From assembly GCA_044463945.1 (NCBI GenBank), contig JBIQLW010000014.1, forward strand, positions 24,582 through 88,581: a stretch of DNA of 64,000 nucleotides. Reading direction: 5' to 3'. The notes under the pieces are model-generated. The model made no database searches and was not told where the DNA came from. It was given only the letters and a program-made list of their open reading frames with translations. Below are positions 18,197 through 26,135 of the stretch, piece after piece. The position numbers were made by a program, and so were the translations under genes. Source of the DNA: 62-47 sp044463945. GTDB lineage: Bacteria > Pseudomonadota > Alphaproteobacteria > Rhizobiales > Xanthobacteraceae. Numbering within the stretch: the first letter of the stretch is position 1; each line of letters starts with the position of its first letter.

Positions 18197-19054
18197 TCAG
18201 CCCTTTCCGGGCTGGCCGTCGCCGCGCTCGCGTTTGGCGAACTTCATCATGTCGATCATCTGGCGCGCGTCGTGGGCGAGATGCAGCGTCTCGCCGCCGT
18301 CGATGTACCATTCCTCGCCGGTGACGAATTTGCCGAGCGGCGAGGCGAGGAAGATGATCGCCCCCGCGATGTCCTCGACGTCGCCCATGTGGCCCATGAT
18401 GTTGCGGTTGAGCTTGACCCACTGGTCCGGGTCGATCGGATAGTGGCCCATGCCCTCGGTCTTCACGGTGCCGGGGGCGACGCAGTTGAGGCGGATGCCG
18501 AATTCGGCCCATTCGAACGCCAGCGTCTTCATCATCGCCAGCACGCCGCCGCGGGCCGCCGCCGTATGCACGAAGCCGCTGAGCCCCGAGCGCACGCAGG
18601 CGGTGACGAACACGATCGCGCCGCCGTTCTCGAACATGAAGTGATCGGCCACCGCCTTGGTCATCTGCCACGAGCCGATCAGGTTGTTGCGAATGACGGT
18701 TTCGAAACCCTTGTTGTTGAGGTCGCGCGCCGGCGTCACGAATTGCCCGCCGGCATTGTTGACCAGGATGTCGAGCCTGCCGAAAGCGTCGCGGATGCGC
18801 GCCATCGCCGCCTCGATCTGCTCGGGATCGCGGATGTCGCCGGCGATCGCGATGGCCTCGCCGCCGGCGGCGCGGATGGTCTTTGCGCAATCCTCGATCG
18901 GCTCCGGCCGGCGTCCCAGCACCGCGAGTTTCGCGCCGCATTGCGCCATCTCCAGCGCGGTGGCGCGGCCCATGCCGGTGCCGCCGCCGGTGACGAGGGC
19001 GACACGGTCTTTCAACAGGTCGGGGGCGAAGCGCATCCTGGGGGTGAGTTGCAT
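18197..19054 (-). CDS. Short-chain dehydrogenase/reductase, 2,4-dienoyl-CoA reductase-like
   Basis: A 285-residue Rossmann-fold SDR with TGGGTGMG for the cofactor (residues 22-29), NNAG at 99-102 and LVNN before it. The usual YxxxK catalytic pair is not present: the aligned segment reads FVHTAAARGGV, with Thr164 and Arg168 in place of Tyr and Lys. Dienoyl-CoA-reductase-like SDRs also deviate here, which together with the acyl-CoA context suggests an NADPH-dependent enoyl- or dienoyl-CoA reductase (inference). ATG 19054 has AGGA upstream. An operator at 19114-19131 lies 60 bp upstream and is shared with the divergent crotonase. Confidence 0.88.
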   Translation of the reverse strand: MQLTPRMRFAPDLLKDRVALVTGGGTGMGRATALEMAQCGAKLAVLGRRPEPIEDCAKTIRAAGGEAIAIAGDIRDPEQIEAAMARIRDAFGRLDILVNNAGGQFVTPARDLNNKGFETVIRNNLIGSWQMTKAVADHFMFENGGAIVFVTACVRSGLSGFVHTAAARGGVLAMMKTLAFEWAEFGIRLNCVAPGTVKTEGMGHYPIDPDQWVKLNRNIMGHMGDVEDIAGAIIFLASPLGKFVTGEEWYIDGGETLHLAHDARQMIDMMKFAKRERGDGQPGKG

Positions 19055-19113
19055 GGCGGTCCTGACGGTCAGGGGTTGCGATTAAGGGTCGCGGCAAGGG
19101 CCGGTTTGCGATA

Positions 19114-19131
19114 ATCTAACAGATGTTAGAA
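19114..19131. promoter_or_regulatory. 18-bp TCTAAC/GTTAGA operator site
   Basis: ATCTAAC-AGAT-GTTAGAA has a perfect core palindrome. It lies between the divergent SDR (start 19054, -) and the crotonase (start 19150, +), only 18 bp before the latter, where a bound repressor would cover the promoter or start site. Confidence 0.78.
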
Positions 19132-19149
19132 TTTTCGAAAGGACTCCCG

Positions 19150-19935
19150 ATGTCGGACAGTTCGCCCATTGGCTATCGTGTCGAGGGCGCGATCGCCACC
19201 GTCACCATCGACCGGCCGGAGCGCAAGAACGCGCTTTCGGTCGCGGCGATGAACGGCCTCACCGAAGCCTGGGCGCGCGCCGAGAGCGATGACGCGGTCC
19301 GGGTCATCATCCTCACCTCGGCGGATTGCGGGGTGTTCTCGGCCGGCCTCGACCTCAAGGAGGCTACTGAGATCCGCGCGCGCGACGGCGTCGATATCCT
19401 CACCCTGATGCGCGATCCGATGCAGACCGCGATGCGCAACATCTCCAAGCCGATCATCGCGGCGATGACCGGATCGCTGATGGCGGGCGGCATGTTGCTG
19501 GCGATCAAGTCGGATCTGCGGGTGGGCCTGCGCGGCACCCGCGCCGGCATCACCGAGGTCAGGATGGGGCGCGGCTCGCCGTGGGCGGTGCCGCTGTTGT
19601 GGATGCTGCCGCAGCCGCTTGTGATGGAACTGGTGCTGACCGGCGAGACCGTGCCGATCGAGCGCCTCGCGGCGTGCGGCTTTCTCAATTATCTTGAGGA
19701 CACGCCGGATGCGGTGCGCGCCCGCGCGCGGCAACTGGCGCAGACCATCGTCGAGGGCGCGCCGCTGTCGGTGAAAGCGGCCAAGGCCAGCGTGCTGGCG
19801 GCGATGGATCTGGGGCTTGAGAAAGGCTTGATCGAGGCCGGCCGCCTCCATGCCGAGGTCTATGCCAGCGAAGACGCCATCGAAGGGCCGAAGGCTTTCG
19901 CCGAGAAACGCAAACCGAACTGGCAGGGCCGTTGA
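19150..19935 (+). CDS. Enoyl-CoA hydratase/isomerase family protein
   Basis: A 261-residue crotonase with oxyanion motifs CGVFSAGLDLKEA and TGSLMAGG. Of the two hydratase glutamates, the first is replaced (Leu116) and the second is kept (Glu136 in GITEVRMG), a pattern seen in enoyl-CoA isomerases and in some hydratases. ATG 19150 (MSDSSPIG) has AGGA 6-7 bp upstream; an ATG at 19123 lies inside the operator and is rejected. It ends in FAEKRKPNWQGR, the common tail of degradative enoyl-CoA hydratases, and lies 28 bp from the convergent TetR gene. Confidence 0.9.
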   Translation: MSDSSPIGYRVEGAIATVTIDRPERKNALSVAAMNGLTEAWARAESDDAVRVIILTSADCGVFSAGLDLKEATEIRARDGVDILTLMRDPMQTAMRNISKPIIAAMTGSLMAGGMLLAIKSDLRVGLRGTRAGITEVRMGRGSPWAVPLLWMLPQPLVMELVLTGETVPIERLAACGFLNYLEDTPDAVRARARQLAQTIVEGAPLSVKAAKASVLAAMDLGLEKGLIEAGRLHAEVYASEDAIEGPKAFAEKRKPNWQGR

Positions 19936-19963
19936 GGACAGGACGATAGCGTTCGCGGCGGCC

Positions 19964-20704
19964 TTACGGCTTCATGCCGTCGAAGATCAGCGATTCCGTG
20001 CGGCGCGCCAGCTTCTGCACTGCGTCCGTCTTGCCGAGGTGGAACCATTCCACCGTCCAGTTGAGCGCGCCGAGGACGAAGATGCGCAACGGAATGAGTT
20101 CGATGTCGGCGCGGATCGCGCCGGCGCGCCGGGCGTCGAGGAACAGGCGGTCCCAGTAGCGCGCATAGGCCCGGCGGATGGCGCGGTGCCGCTCCTTGAA
20201 GTGCTCCGGCAACTGGCCGTAGATGCGGATATTGGCCGAGGTGAAATCGCTGGCGTCATGCAGCGCGGTGAGATGCGCCTCGATGGCGAGCGCGATCCTG
20301 CGCCGGTGCGGAACGTCGCCCGCCTGCTTGAGCGCCTGCTTGACCCCGTTGAAGACGCGGCGCAGCCCTTCGTCGAGCACTTCGTCGAGAATGGCGTCCT
20401 TGGAGTCGAAATAATAATAGATGCTGCCGGCCTGGATGTCGGCGAGATTGGCGATCTGGCGCAAGGTCGTCGCCGAATAGCCCTGGCGGCGGAACAGCTT
20501 GGCGGCGGCTTCGAGGATCGCTTCGCGCGACTTCTGCGATTTTGGCGCGGCCGCCCCGTTCTGTTCGATGGCGTGTTGTCGCGCGGCGGGCCGGGGCCGG
20601 CGGCGGAGCGGTGGCGCGGCTTTCGGGCGGCTCGACGATTCGGCTTTCGGCATGGTGCGTCGGGGGCGGCTGGAGTTCTGTGGTGTCCGTCGCCTCCGGG
20701 CCAT
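19964..20704 (-). CDS. TetR-family transcriptional regulator (candidate controller of the TCTAAC/GTTAGA regulon)
   Basis: A TetR regulator with helix-turn-helix SATTLRQIANLADIQAGSIYYYFDSKDAIL and a C-terminal ligand domain ending LNWTVEWFHLGKTDAVQKLARR, as in regulators of fatty-acid and acyl-CoA genes. The start is uncertain. The frame stays open to 20881 with a very Arg/Pro-rich, probably untranslated extension; ATG 20704 and ATG 20653 are the likely starts. The DNA-binding domain begins about 55 codons after 20704. It is divergent from two acyl-CoA dehydrogenase genes. It is the regulator nearest to the cluster of palindromic sites at 9-19 kb, so it is the best candidate to bind them, with an acyl-CoA as ligand (inference). 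Confidence 0.88.
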   Translation of the reverse strand: MARRRRTPQNSSRPRRTMPKAESSSRPKAAPPLRRRPRPAARQHAIEQNGAAAPKSQKSREAILEAAAKLFRRQGYSATTLRQIANLADIQAGSIYYYFDSKDAILDEVLDEGLRRVFNGVKQALKQAGDVPHRRRIALAIEAHLTALHDASDFTSANIRIYGQLPEHFKERHRAIRRAYARYWDRLFLDARRAGAIRADIELIPLRIFVLGALNWTVEWFHLGKTDAVQKLARRTESLIFDGMKP

Positions 20705-20919
20705 GGTCGGATGCTTGTTTCGCGGGTTCGGAGCGGGTTTGCCGGCCGGATCAGGACGAATAGGTTCGATGATCGGCAGTTTATGCAAGAATCGCCGCCT
20801 GCGCCACCGTCGGCGATTCCGGGCGGTGGCGTCCGGTGCGTCAGCGACTAGACGCAAGTGGCGTTTGCGGTTTGACGGCATCCTGCCCGCCGACCCGAGG
20901 CCGATACGATCAAGACAAG

Positions 20920-22080
20920 ATGCAGATGCAAGTGAGCGCCGTGGCCAGAAGCCCGTTCTACAACGCCGACCATCTCGCCTTTCGCGACGTGGTGCGGCGT
21001 TTCGTCGAGAACGAGATCGAGCCCTACGCCCATGAATGGGACGAAGCCGGGACGTTTCCGCGCGACCTCTATCGCAAGGCCGCGGACATCGGCCTGCTCG
21101 GGCTCGGCTTCCCCGAGGAATACGGCGGCACGCCTGCCGACAACTTCATGTGGATCGTTGCGGTGCAGGAGCTAGCGCGCGCCGGCGCCGGCGGCGTCAG
21201 CGCCAGCCTCAACAGCCATTCGATTGGCGCCCCGCCGATCGCGCGCGCCGGACGGGCGGAGTTCAAGGCGAAGGTGCTGCCGGAAATCCTGTCGGGGGCG
21301 AAAATCTCGGCGCTCGCCATCACCGAGCCGGGCGGCGGCTCTGATGTCGCGGGCCTGCGCACCAGCGCGCGGCGCGACGGTGACGTCTATGTGGTCAATG
21401 GCGAGAAGACCTTCATTACCTCAGGCATGCGCGCCGACTATATCACCACCGCGGTGCGCACCGGCGGCCCCGGCGCGGGCGGCGTCAGCCTGCTGGTGAT
21501 CCCCGGCGACACGCCGGGGCTGTCGCGCACGCCGCTGAAGAAGATGGGCTGGTGGGCGTCCGACACCGCGACGCTGCATTTCGACGATTGCCGCGTGCAG
21601 GCCGGCAACCTGCTCGGCGAGGAGGGCGCGGGCTTCAAGCTCATCATGCACAATTTCAACAGCGAGCGCCTGACCATGGCGGCCGGCTGCATCGCGGCGG
21701 CGCGGGTCTGCCTCGACGAGGCGATCGACTACGCGAGGCAGCGCCACACCTTCGGCAAGCCGCTGACCCAGCATCAGGTGATCCGTCACAAGCTGGTGGA
21801 CATGGCGCAGCGCGTCGCCGCCTCGCAGGCGATGCTGGAAGTTCTGGCGTGGCGGCTCGATCAGGGCGAAAGTCCGGTGGCCGAGATCTGCATGTTGAAG
21901 AACCAGGCGACGCAGACCATGGCGTTCTGCGCCTCGGAGGCGGTGCAGATCTTCGGCGGCGCCGGCTATATGCGCGGCGTCAAGGTCGAGCGCATCTACC
22001 GCGAGGTCAAGGTCAACGCGATCGGCGGCGGCACCGAGGAAATCATGAAGGACCTCGCCAGCCGCCAGATGGGATTATAG
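20920..22080 (+). CDS. Acyl-CoA dehydrogenase (isovaleryl/long-chain type active site)
   Basis: A 386-residue acyl-CoA dehydrogenase: ALAITEPGGGSDVAGLRTSA, NGEKTFITSGMRADY, RVQAGNLLGEEGAGF. The C-terminal position of the usual YEGT motif reads GGGTEEIMK, without a glutamate. The catalytic base is instead the Glu in NFNSERLTMA, as in isovaleryl-CoA and long-chain dehydrogenases. ATG 20920 is used; ATG 20926 is equally possible and no strong ribosome-binding site is seen. It is the first gene of an operon with a second dehydrogenase (20-bp gap) and a GST gene. It is divergent from the TetR gene, but no copy of the palindrome lies between them. Confidence 0.92.
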   Translation: MQMQVSAVARSPFYNADHLAFRDVVRRFVENEIEPYAHEWDEAGTFPRDLYRKAADIGLLGLGFPEEYGGTPADNFMWIVAVQELARAGAGGVSASLNSHSIGAPPIARAGRAEFKAKVLPEILSGAKISALAITEPGGGSDVAGLRTSARRDGDVYVVNGEKTFITSGMRADYITTAVRTGGPGAGGVSLLVIPGDTPGLSRTPLKKMGWWASDTATLHFDDCRVQAGNLLGEEGAGFKLIMHNFNSERLTMAAGCIAAARVCLDEAIDYARQRHTFGKPLTQHQVIRHKLVDMAQRVAASQAMLEVLAWRLDQGESPVAEICMLKNQATQTMAFCASEAVQIFGGAGYMRGVKVERIYREVKVNAIGGGTEEIMKDLASRQMGL

Positions 22081-22100
22081 GACGAGAGGATCGATCAGAC

Positions 22101-23282
22101 ATGCTTTTCACCGCCGACCACGACGAACCGCGCCGCATCCTGCAACGCTTCATCGCCAACGAGATCAATCCGTATGTCGATCAATGGGAGGCGGACGGCA
22201 TCTTTCCGGCGCACGAGCTGTTCAAGAAGCTCGGTAATCTCGGTTTTCTCGGCCTCAGCAAGCCGGTGGAGTTCGGCGGGCAGGGGCTCGACTACAGCTA
22301 TGAGCTGATGTGCAGCGAGGAACTCGGCGCCGTCCGCTGCGGCGGCGTGCCGATGGCGATTGGCGTGCAGACCTCGATGGCGACCCCGGCGCTGGCAAAA
22401 TTCGGCTCCGACGAGGTGCGGCGCGAATTTCTCGCCCCCGCGATCGCCGGCGACATGGTCGCCTGCATCGGCGTCTCGGAGCCCGGCGCGGGCTCGGACG
22501 TGGCCTCGATCAAGACCAGCGCACGCTCGGACGGCGACGACTACGTCATCAACGGCGGCAAGCTGTGGATCACCAACGGCACCCAGGCCGACTGGATTTG
22601 CCTTTTTGCCAACACCAGCGACGGCCAGGTCCATCGCAACAAGTCGCTGATCTGCGTGCCGATGAAGACCAAGGGCGTCAATGTCGCCCGCAAGCTCGAC
22701 AAGCTGGGGATGCGTTCCTCCGACACTGCGCAGATTTTCTTCGAGGACGTGCGGGTGCCGAAGCGTAACCGCATCGGTGAGGAAGGCAAGGGCTTCACCT
22801 ACCAGATGCTTCAGTTCCAGGAGGAGCGGCTGTTTGGTGCGATCGCCGGGCTGAAGCGCCATGAAGGCACGATCAACGACACCATCGAATACACCCGCAA
22901 CCGCATGGCGTTCGGCAAGAGCATCCTCGACAATCAGGTGGTGCATTTCCGGCTGGCGGAATTGCTGACCGAGGTCGAACTGTTGCGCTCGTTGGTCTAC
23001 CGCGCCGGCGAGGCGCTGATCGCCGGCGAGGACGTGACGAAACTCGCCTCCATGGCCAAGCTGCGCGCCGGGCGGCTCAACCGCGAGGTCCCCGACGCCT
23101 GCCTGCAATACTGGGGCGGCATGGGCTTCATGAACGAGACGCTGGTGAGCCGGTCCTATCGCGACGGCCGCCTGACCTCGATCGGCGGCGGCGCCGACGA
23201 GGTGATGCTGACCATCCTGTGCAAGTTGATGGGCACGCTGCCGGGCTCCAAGTCCGGGTCCAAGACCGCGGAGGCCAAATGA
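22101..23282 (+). CDS. Acyl-CoA dehydrogenase (isovaleryl/citronellyl type)
   Basis: A 393-residue acyl-CoA dehydrogenase with GVSEPGAGSDVASIKTSARS and NGGKLWITNGTQADWI. The catalytic Glu is probably in QFQEERLFGAI (helix G position), with GGGADEVML replacing the C-terminal YEGT motif. The block YWGGMGFMNETLVSRSYRDGR resembles branched-chain terpenoid-type (AtuD-like) dehydrogenases as I recall them (not checked). ATG 22101 has GAGAGGA about 10 bp upstream; the frame is open upstream but overlaps the preceding gene. Its stop overlaps the GST start (ATGA). Two adjacent dehydrogenases might form a heteromer or act in sequence (inference). Confidence 0.92.
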   Translation: MLFTADHDEPRRILQRFIANEINPYVDQWEADGIFPAHELFKKLGNLGFLGLSKPVEFGGQGLDYSYELMCSEELGAVRCGGVPMAIGVQTSMATPALAKFGSDEVRREFLAPAIAGDMVACIGVSEPGAGSDVASIKTSARSDGDDYVINGGKLWITNGTQADWICLFANTSDGQVHRNKSLICVPMKTKGVNVARKLDKLGMRSSDTAQIFFEDVRVPKRNRIGEEGKGFTYQMLQFQEERLFGAIAGLKRHEGTINDTIEYTRNRMAFGKSILDNQVVHFRLAELLTEVELLRSLVYRAGEALIAGEDVTKLASMAKLRAGRLNREVPDACLQYWGGMGFMNETLVSRSYRDGRLTSIGGGADEVMLTILCKLMGTLPGSKSGSKTAEAK

Positions 23283-23929
23283 TCACGCTGTATCACTGCT
23301 TCGGCGCGCGCTCGTTCCGGCCGTTGTGGATGCTGGAGGAACTCGGGCTCTCCTATGACCTGAAGATGCTGCCATTCCCGCCGCGGGTGTTCGCCAAGGA
23401 TTATCTCGCCATCAATCCGCTCGGCACCATCCCTTTCATGATCGACGGTGAAACGAAGATGACGGAGTCTTCCGGCATCTGCCATTACCTCGGCACCCGT
23501 CACGGACCGTCGCCGCTGATCGTCGGGGTGGACGAACCGGATTACGGTACGTTCCTCAACTGGATGTATTTCAGCGATGCCACGCTGACGTTTCCGCAGA
23601 CGCTGGTGCTGCGCTACACCCAGCTTGAGCCGGAGGAGCGGCGCAGCCCGCAGGTCGCGCAGGACTACGCCAAATGGTTCCTGGGCCGGCTGCGCGCGGT
23701 CGAGGCCGCGACCGGCGCGGCCGAGACGCTGTGCGCCGGACGCTTCACCGCCGCCGATATCGTCAATGGCTATGCCTTGCGTCTGGCCGAGACGCTGGGG
23801 CTCGCCAAGGACTTCGGGCCGAACGTCGCGGCCTACTGGCAGCGCCTGCAACAGCGCGAGGGTTATCGCCGCGCGGTCGCCGCCGAAACCCGCGCCAGCG
23901 AGGAACAGAAAATCCCGCGCCGCCTCTGA
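23279..23929 (+). CDS. Glutathione S-transferase family protein
   Basis: A 216-residue protein with an N-terminal thioredoxin-like GST domain (MITLYHCFGARSFRPLWMLE, NPLGTIPFMI with the cis-proline, ESSGICHYL for the glutathione gamma-glutamyl contact) and a C-terminal all-helical domain (AGRFTAADIVNGYAL). The ATG overlaps the stop of the upstream dehydrogenase. GSTs conjugate or isomerise electrophiles; next to dehydrogenases it could handle reactive enoyl-CoA or aldehyde by-products, or act as a cis-trans isomerase (inference). Confidence 0.9.
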   Translation: MITLYHCFGARSFRPLWMLEELGLSYDLKMLPFPPRVFAKDYLAINPLGTIPFMIDGETKMTESSGICHYLGTRHGPSPLIVGVDEPDYGTFLNWMYFSDATLTFPQTLVLRYTQLEPEERRSPQVAQDYAKWFLGRLRAVEAATGAAETLCAGRFTAADIVNGYALRLAETLGLAKDFGPNVAAYWQRLQQREGYRRAVAAETRASEEQKIPRRL

Positions 23930-24086
23930 ACCGCGCCGGCGCGGTGCTTCGCCGCAGGCGCCGTGGCCGGCCGTATCCGGCAAGGATCGGCGGTGACTTC
24001 CGGCTCTGTTGTTGTATGTTTGGGCTGTGCGCCAGCGAGATCCACTGGCGCGTGGCCGATAGGCAACAACACGAGGAGGGAGCGGG

Positions 24087-24908
24087 ATGGACGACGACGC
24101 GCGCCGGGCCTCGGGGCATCTGATGCTGATCAGTCCGGAGCGGGTGTTCTATGCCGGGCTGCTGGGGCGGCCCCGGCGGCGGACCAGCGGCAGCCTCAAC
24201 ATCTATGTCGCGCTCGGCGGCGGCGACCTCGGCGTGACGTGGGGCGGCGTGACCCGGCGCGGCGAGATGGTGGTGGTGTCGCCCTACACAGTCCACAGCC
24301 TCGAAAGCGACTTTCCCTCGGTGATCTGCATGATGATCGAGCCGGAGACCGTGATGCCGCCGGACCTGGCGGCGCTGGAGCAGCGCTTGCGCGGCGCCTC
24401 CGCCCCGGCCATGGCGGCGCGGATCCGTGGCGCCTATGAGGCGTTGCGCATCGCCGGCCGCCGCGACGGCTTCACCACCGGCGAGTTCGACACGATCTTC
24501 TTCGGCGAGCGGCTGGCGGCGCGGCCGCTCGACCCGCGGATTTGCAGCGCCATCGCCCGCATCTGTGCGTTCTCCAGCGTCAGCGTCACCGCCGCCGATT
24601 GCGCCGCGGCGGTGCATCTGTCGCAATCGCGCTTCCTGCACCTGTTCAAGGAGCAGACCGGGGTGTCGTTCCGCGCCTTCCGGGCCTGGAAGCGGGCGCG
24701 GCACCTGCTGCATTACGTCAACGAGAACATCAACCTCGCCCACCTCGCGCAGGATATCGGCTACCCGGATTCGACCCATTTCAGCCATTCGATCCGCCGC
24801 TTCTACGGCCTGAAACCGCGCGCCATCTTCATCGGCTCGCGCGACCTTGCGATCTATCGCGGCGACGCCTCGGCCGCGGCCGTTGGCCTGCGCACGGGCC
24901 GCTCCTGA
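24087..24908 (+). CDS. AraC-family transcriptional regulator
   Basis: A 273-residue protein with a C-terminal AraC/XylS double helix-turn-helix: ADCAAAVHLSQSRFLHLFKEQTG and then INLAHLAQDIGYPDSTHFSHSIRRFYGLKP. The N-terminal part is a cupin-like sensor without close recognition. GGAGG precedes the ATG at a normal distance. It lies 132 bp upstream of the BKACE gene on the same strand and is the likely activator of that gene or of the ligase/carboxylase genes further right (inference). Confidence 0.9.
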   Translation: MDDDARRASGHLMLISPERVFYAGLLGRPRRRTSGSLNIYVALGGGDLGVTWGGVTRRGEMVVVSPYTVHSLESDFPSVICMMIEPETVMPPDLAALEQRLRGASAPAMAARIRGAYEALRIAGRRDGFTTGEFDTIFFGERLAARPLDPRICSAIARICAFSSVSVTAADCAAAVHLSQSRFLHLFKEQTGVSFRAFRAWKRARHLLHYVNENINLAHLAQDIGYPDSTHFSHSIRRFYGLKPRAIFIGSRDLAIYRGDASAAAVGLRTGRS

Positions 24909-25040
24909 CGGCCTTGTCGGGGTTCCGGCAGCCGACCTGGCGATAGCCGGTTGACGCAAGAAGCCGCCGGGGCGCTTCCGCATCATGCCGCCCGGATCGG
25001 CCGCCGGCCGGTCGGCGGGTCCAACGAGGGCGTTTCCGGC

Positions 25041-25907
25041 ATGGGCGATAAAGTTGTCATCACCTGCGCGCTGAATGGCGTGCTGACCGACCCCAGGCAG
25101 CATCATGTGCCGGTGACGCCGGAGGAGATGGCGCGCGAGGCCAAGGCCGCCTATGACGCCGGCGCCAGCGTCATGCACATCCATCTGCGCCAGCAAGGAC
25201 CCGGCAAAGGGCACCTGCCGTCATGGGAGGTCAGCGTGTCGCGCGAGATCCAGCAGGCGGTCCGCGAGGCGTGCCCCGGCGTCGTCATCAACCACACCAC
25301 CGGCACCTCGGGGCCGGAATATTCCGGGCCGCTCGCCTGCGTGCGCGAGACCAAACCGGAAATGGCAGCCTGCAACGCCGGCTCGCTGAACTATCTGAAA
25401 GTGAAGGCCGACAACACCTGGGCCTGGCCGCCGATGATGTTCGACAACTCGGTCGAGAAGGTGCAGGACTTTCTCGACGCGATGAAGGATGCCGGCACGC
25501 TGCCGGAATTCGAATGCTTCGACGTCGGCATCGTGCGCTGCGTCGGCATGTACCGGCAGACCGGCATGTATGACGGGCCGCTGGAATACAATTTCGTCAT
25601 GGGGGTGGCGTCGGGAATGCCGGCCGATCCCGAACTGCTGCCGATCCTGCTCAAGCTGAAACTGCCCGAGGCCAACTGGCAGGTCACCGCGATCGGCCGC
25701 GCCGAGATCTGGCCGCTGCACCGGCGCTGCGCCGAACTGGGCGGACACCTGCGCACCGGGCTGGAGGATACGTTCTACCGGCCCGACGGCAGCAAGGTGA
25801 CCTCCAACGGCCAGTTGATCGAGACGATGGCGCAATACGCGCGCGAGGCGGGGCGCGACATCGCGAGCCCGGCGGAGGCGCGGCAGATTTTCGGGATTCG
25901 GCATTAG
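25041..25907 (+). CDS. Beta-keto acid cleavage enzyme (BKACE, DUF849 family)
   Basis: A 288-residue protein of the family founded by 3-keto-5-aminohexanoate cleavage enzyme (Kce). These zinc enzymes convert a beta-keto acid plus acetyl-CoA to acetoacetate and a new CoA ester. The zinc-binding pair His46/His48 is in MHIHLR at exactly the positions known in Kce, and NHTTGTSGPEYSG and FECFDVG are present. ATG 25041 (MGDKVVITCA) has GAGGG about 10 bp upstream; the frame is open to 24951 but the extension is not family-like. The substrate specificity of BKACEs cannot be read by eye. It follows the AraC gene. Confidence 0.9.
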   Translation: MGDKVVITCALNGVLTDPRQHHVPVTPEEMAREAKAAYDAGASVMHIHLRQQGPGKGHLPSWEVSVSREIQQAVREACPGVVINHTTGTSGPEYSGPLACVRETKPEMAACNAGSLNYLKVKADNTWAWPPMMFDNSVEKVQDFLDAMKDAGTLPEFECFDVGIVRCVGMYRQTGMYDGPLEYNFVMGVASGMPADPELLPILLKLKLPEANWQVTAIGRAEIWPLHRRCAELGGHLRTGLEDTFYRPDGSKVTSNGQLIETMAQYAREAGRDIASPAEARQIFGIRH

Positions 25908-25928
25908 AGCATGATTGGCGGATGCCGC

Positions 25929-26045
25929 GTCGCTTGCGCCGTCAGCCCGAGGTGCGCGTTCTTGCGCGCCTCGAGGGCTGATGGCCACCATCCTTCGAGG
26001 CTCCGCGCTTTGTGGGTCTCCCCTCAGGGGGACGGCAGGGCGCTT
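25929..26045. repeat. Interspersed repeat, family C copy 2
   Basis: The block GCCCGAGGTGCGCG...CGCGCCTCGAGGGC followed by ATCCTTCGAGGCTCCGCGCTT and CCTCAGGGGGACGG is related to 9383-9447. It fills most of the gap between BKACE and the next ligase; the remaining 90 bp probably carries that operon's promoter, with no site I can name. Confidence 0.55.
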
Positions 26046-26135
26046 CGACGGGAGCCGATCCTGTTATAGACTTTTGCGCATTACAGGTCAGCGGTCGCAG
26101 AGCCGCGCCGTCAATCGATCGGGAGGAGGAGCGTC

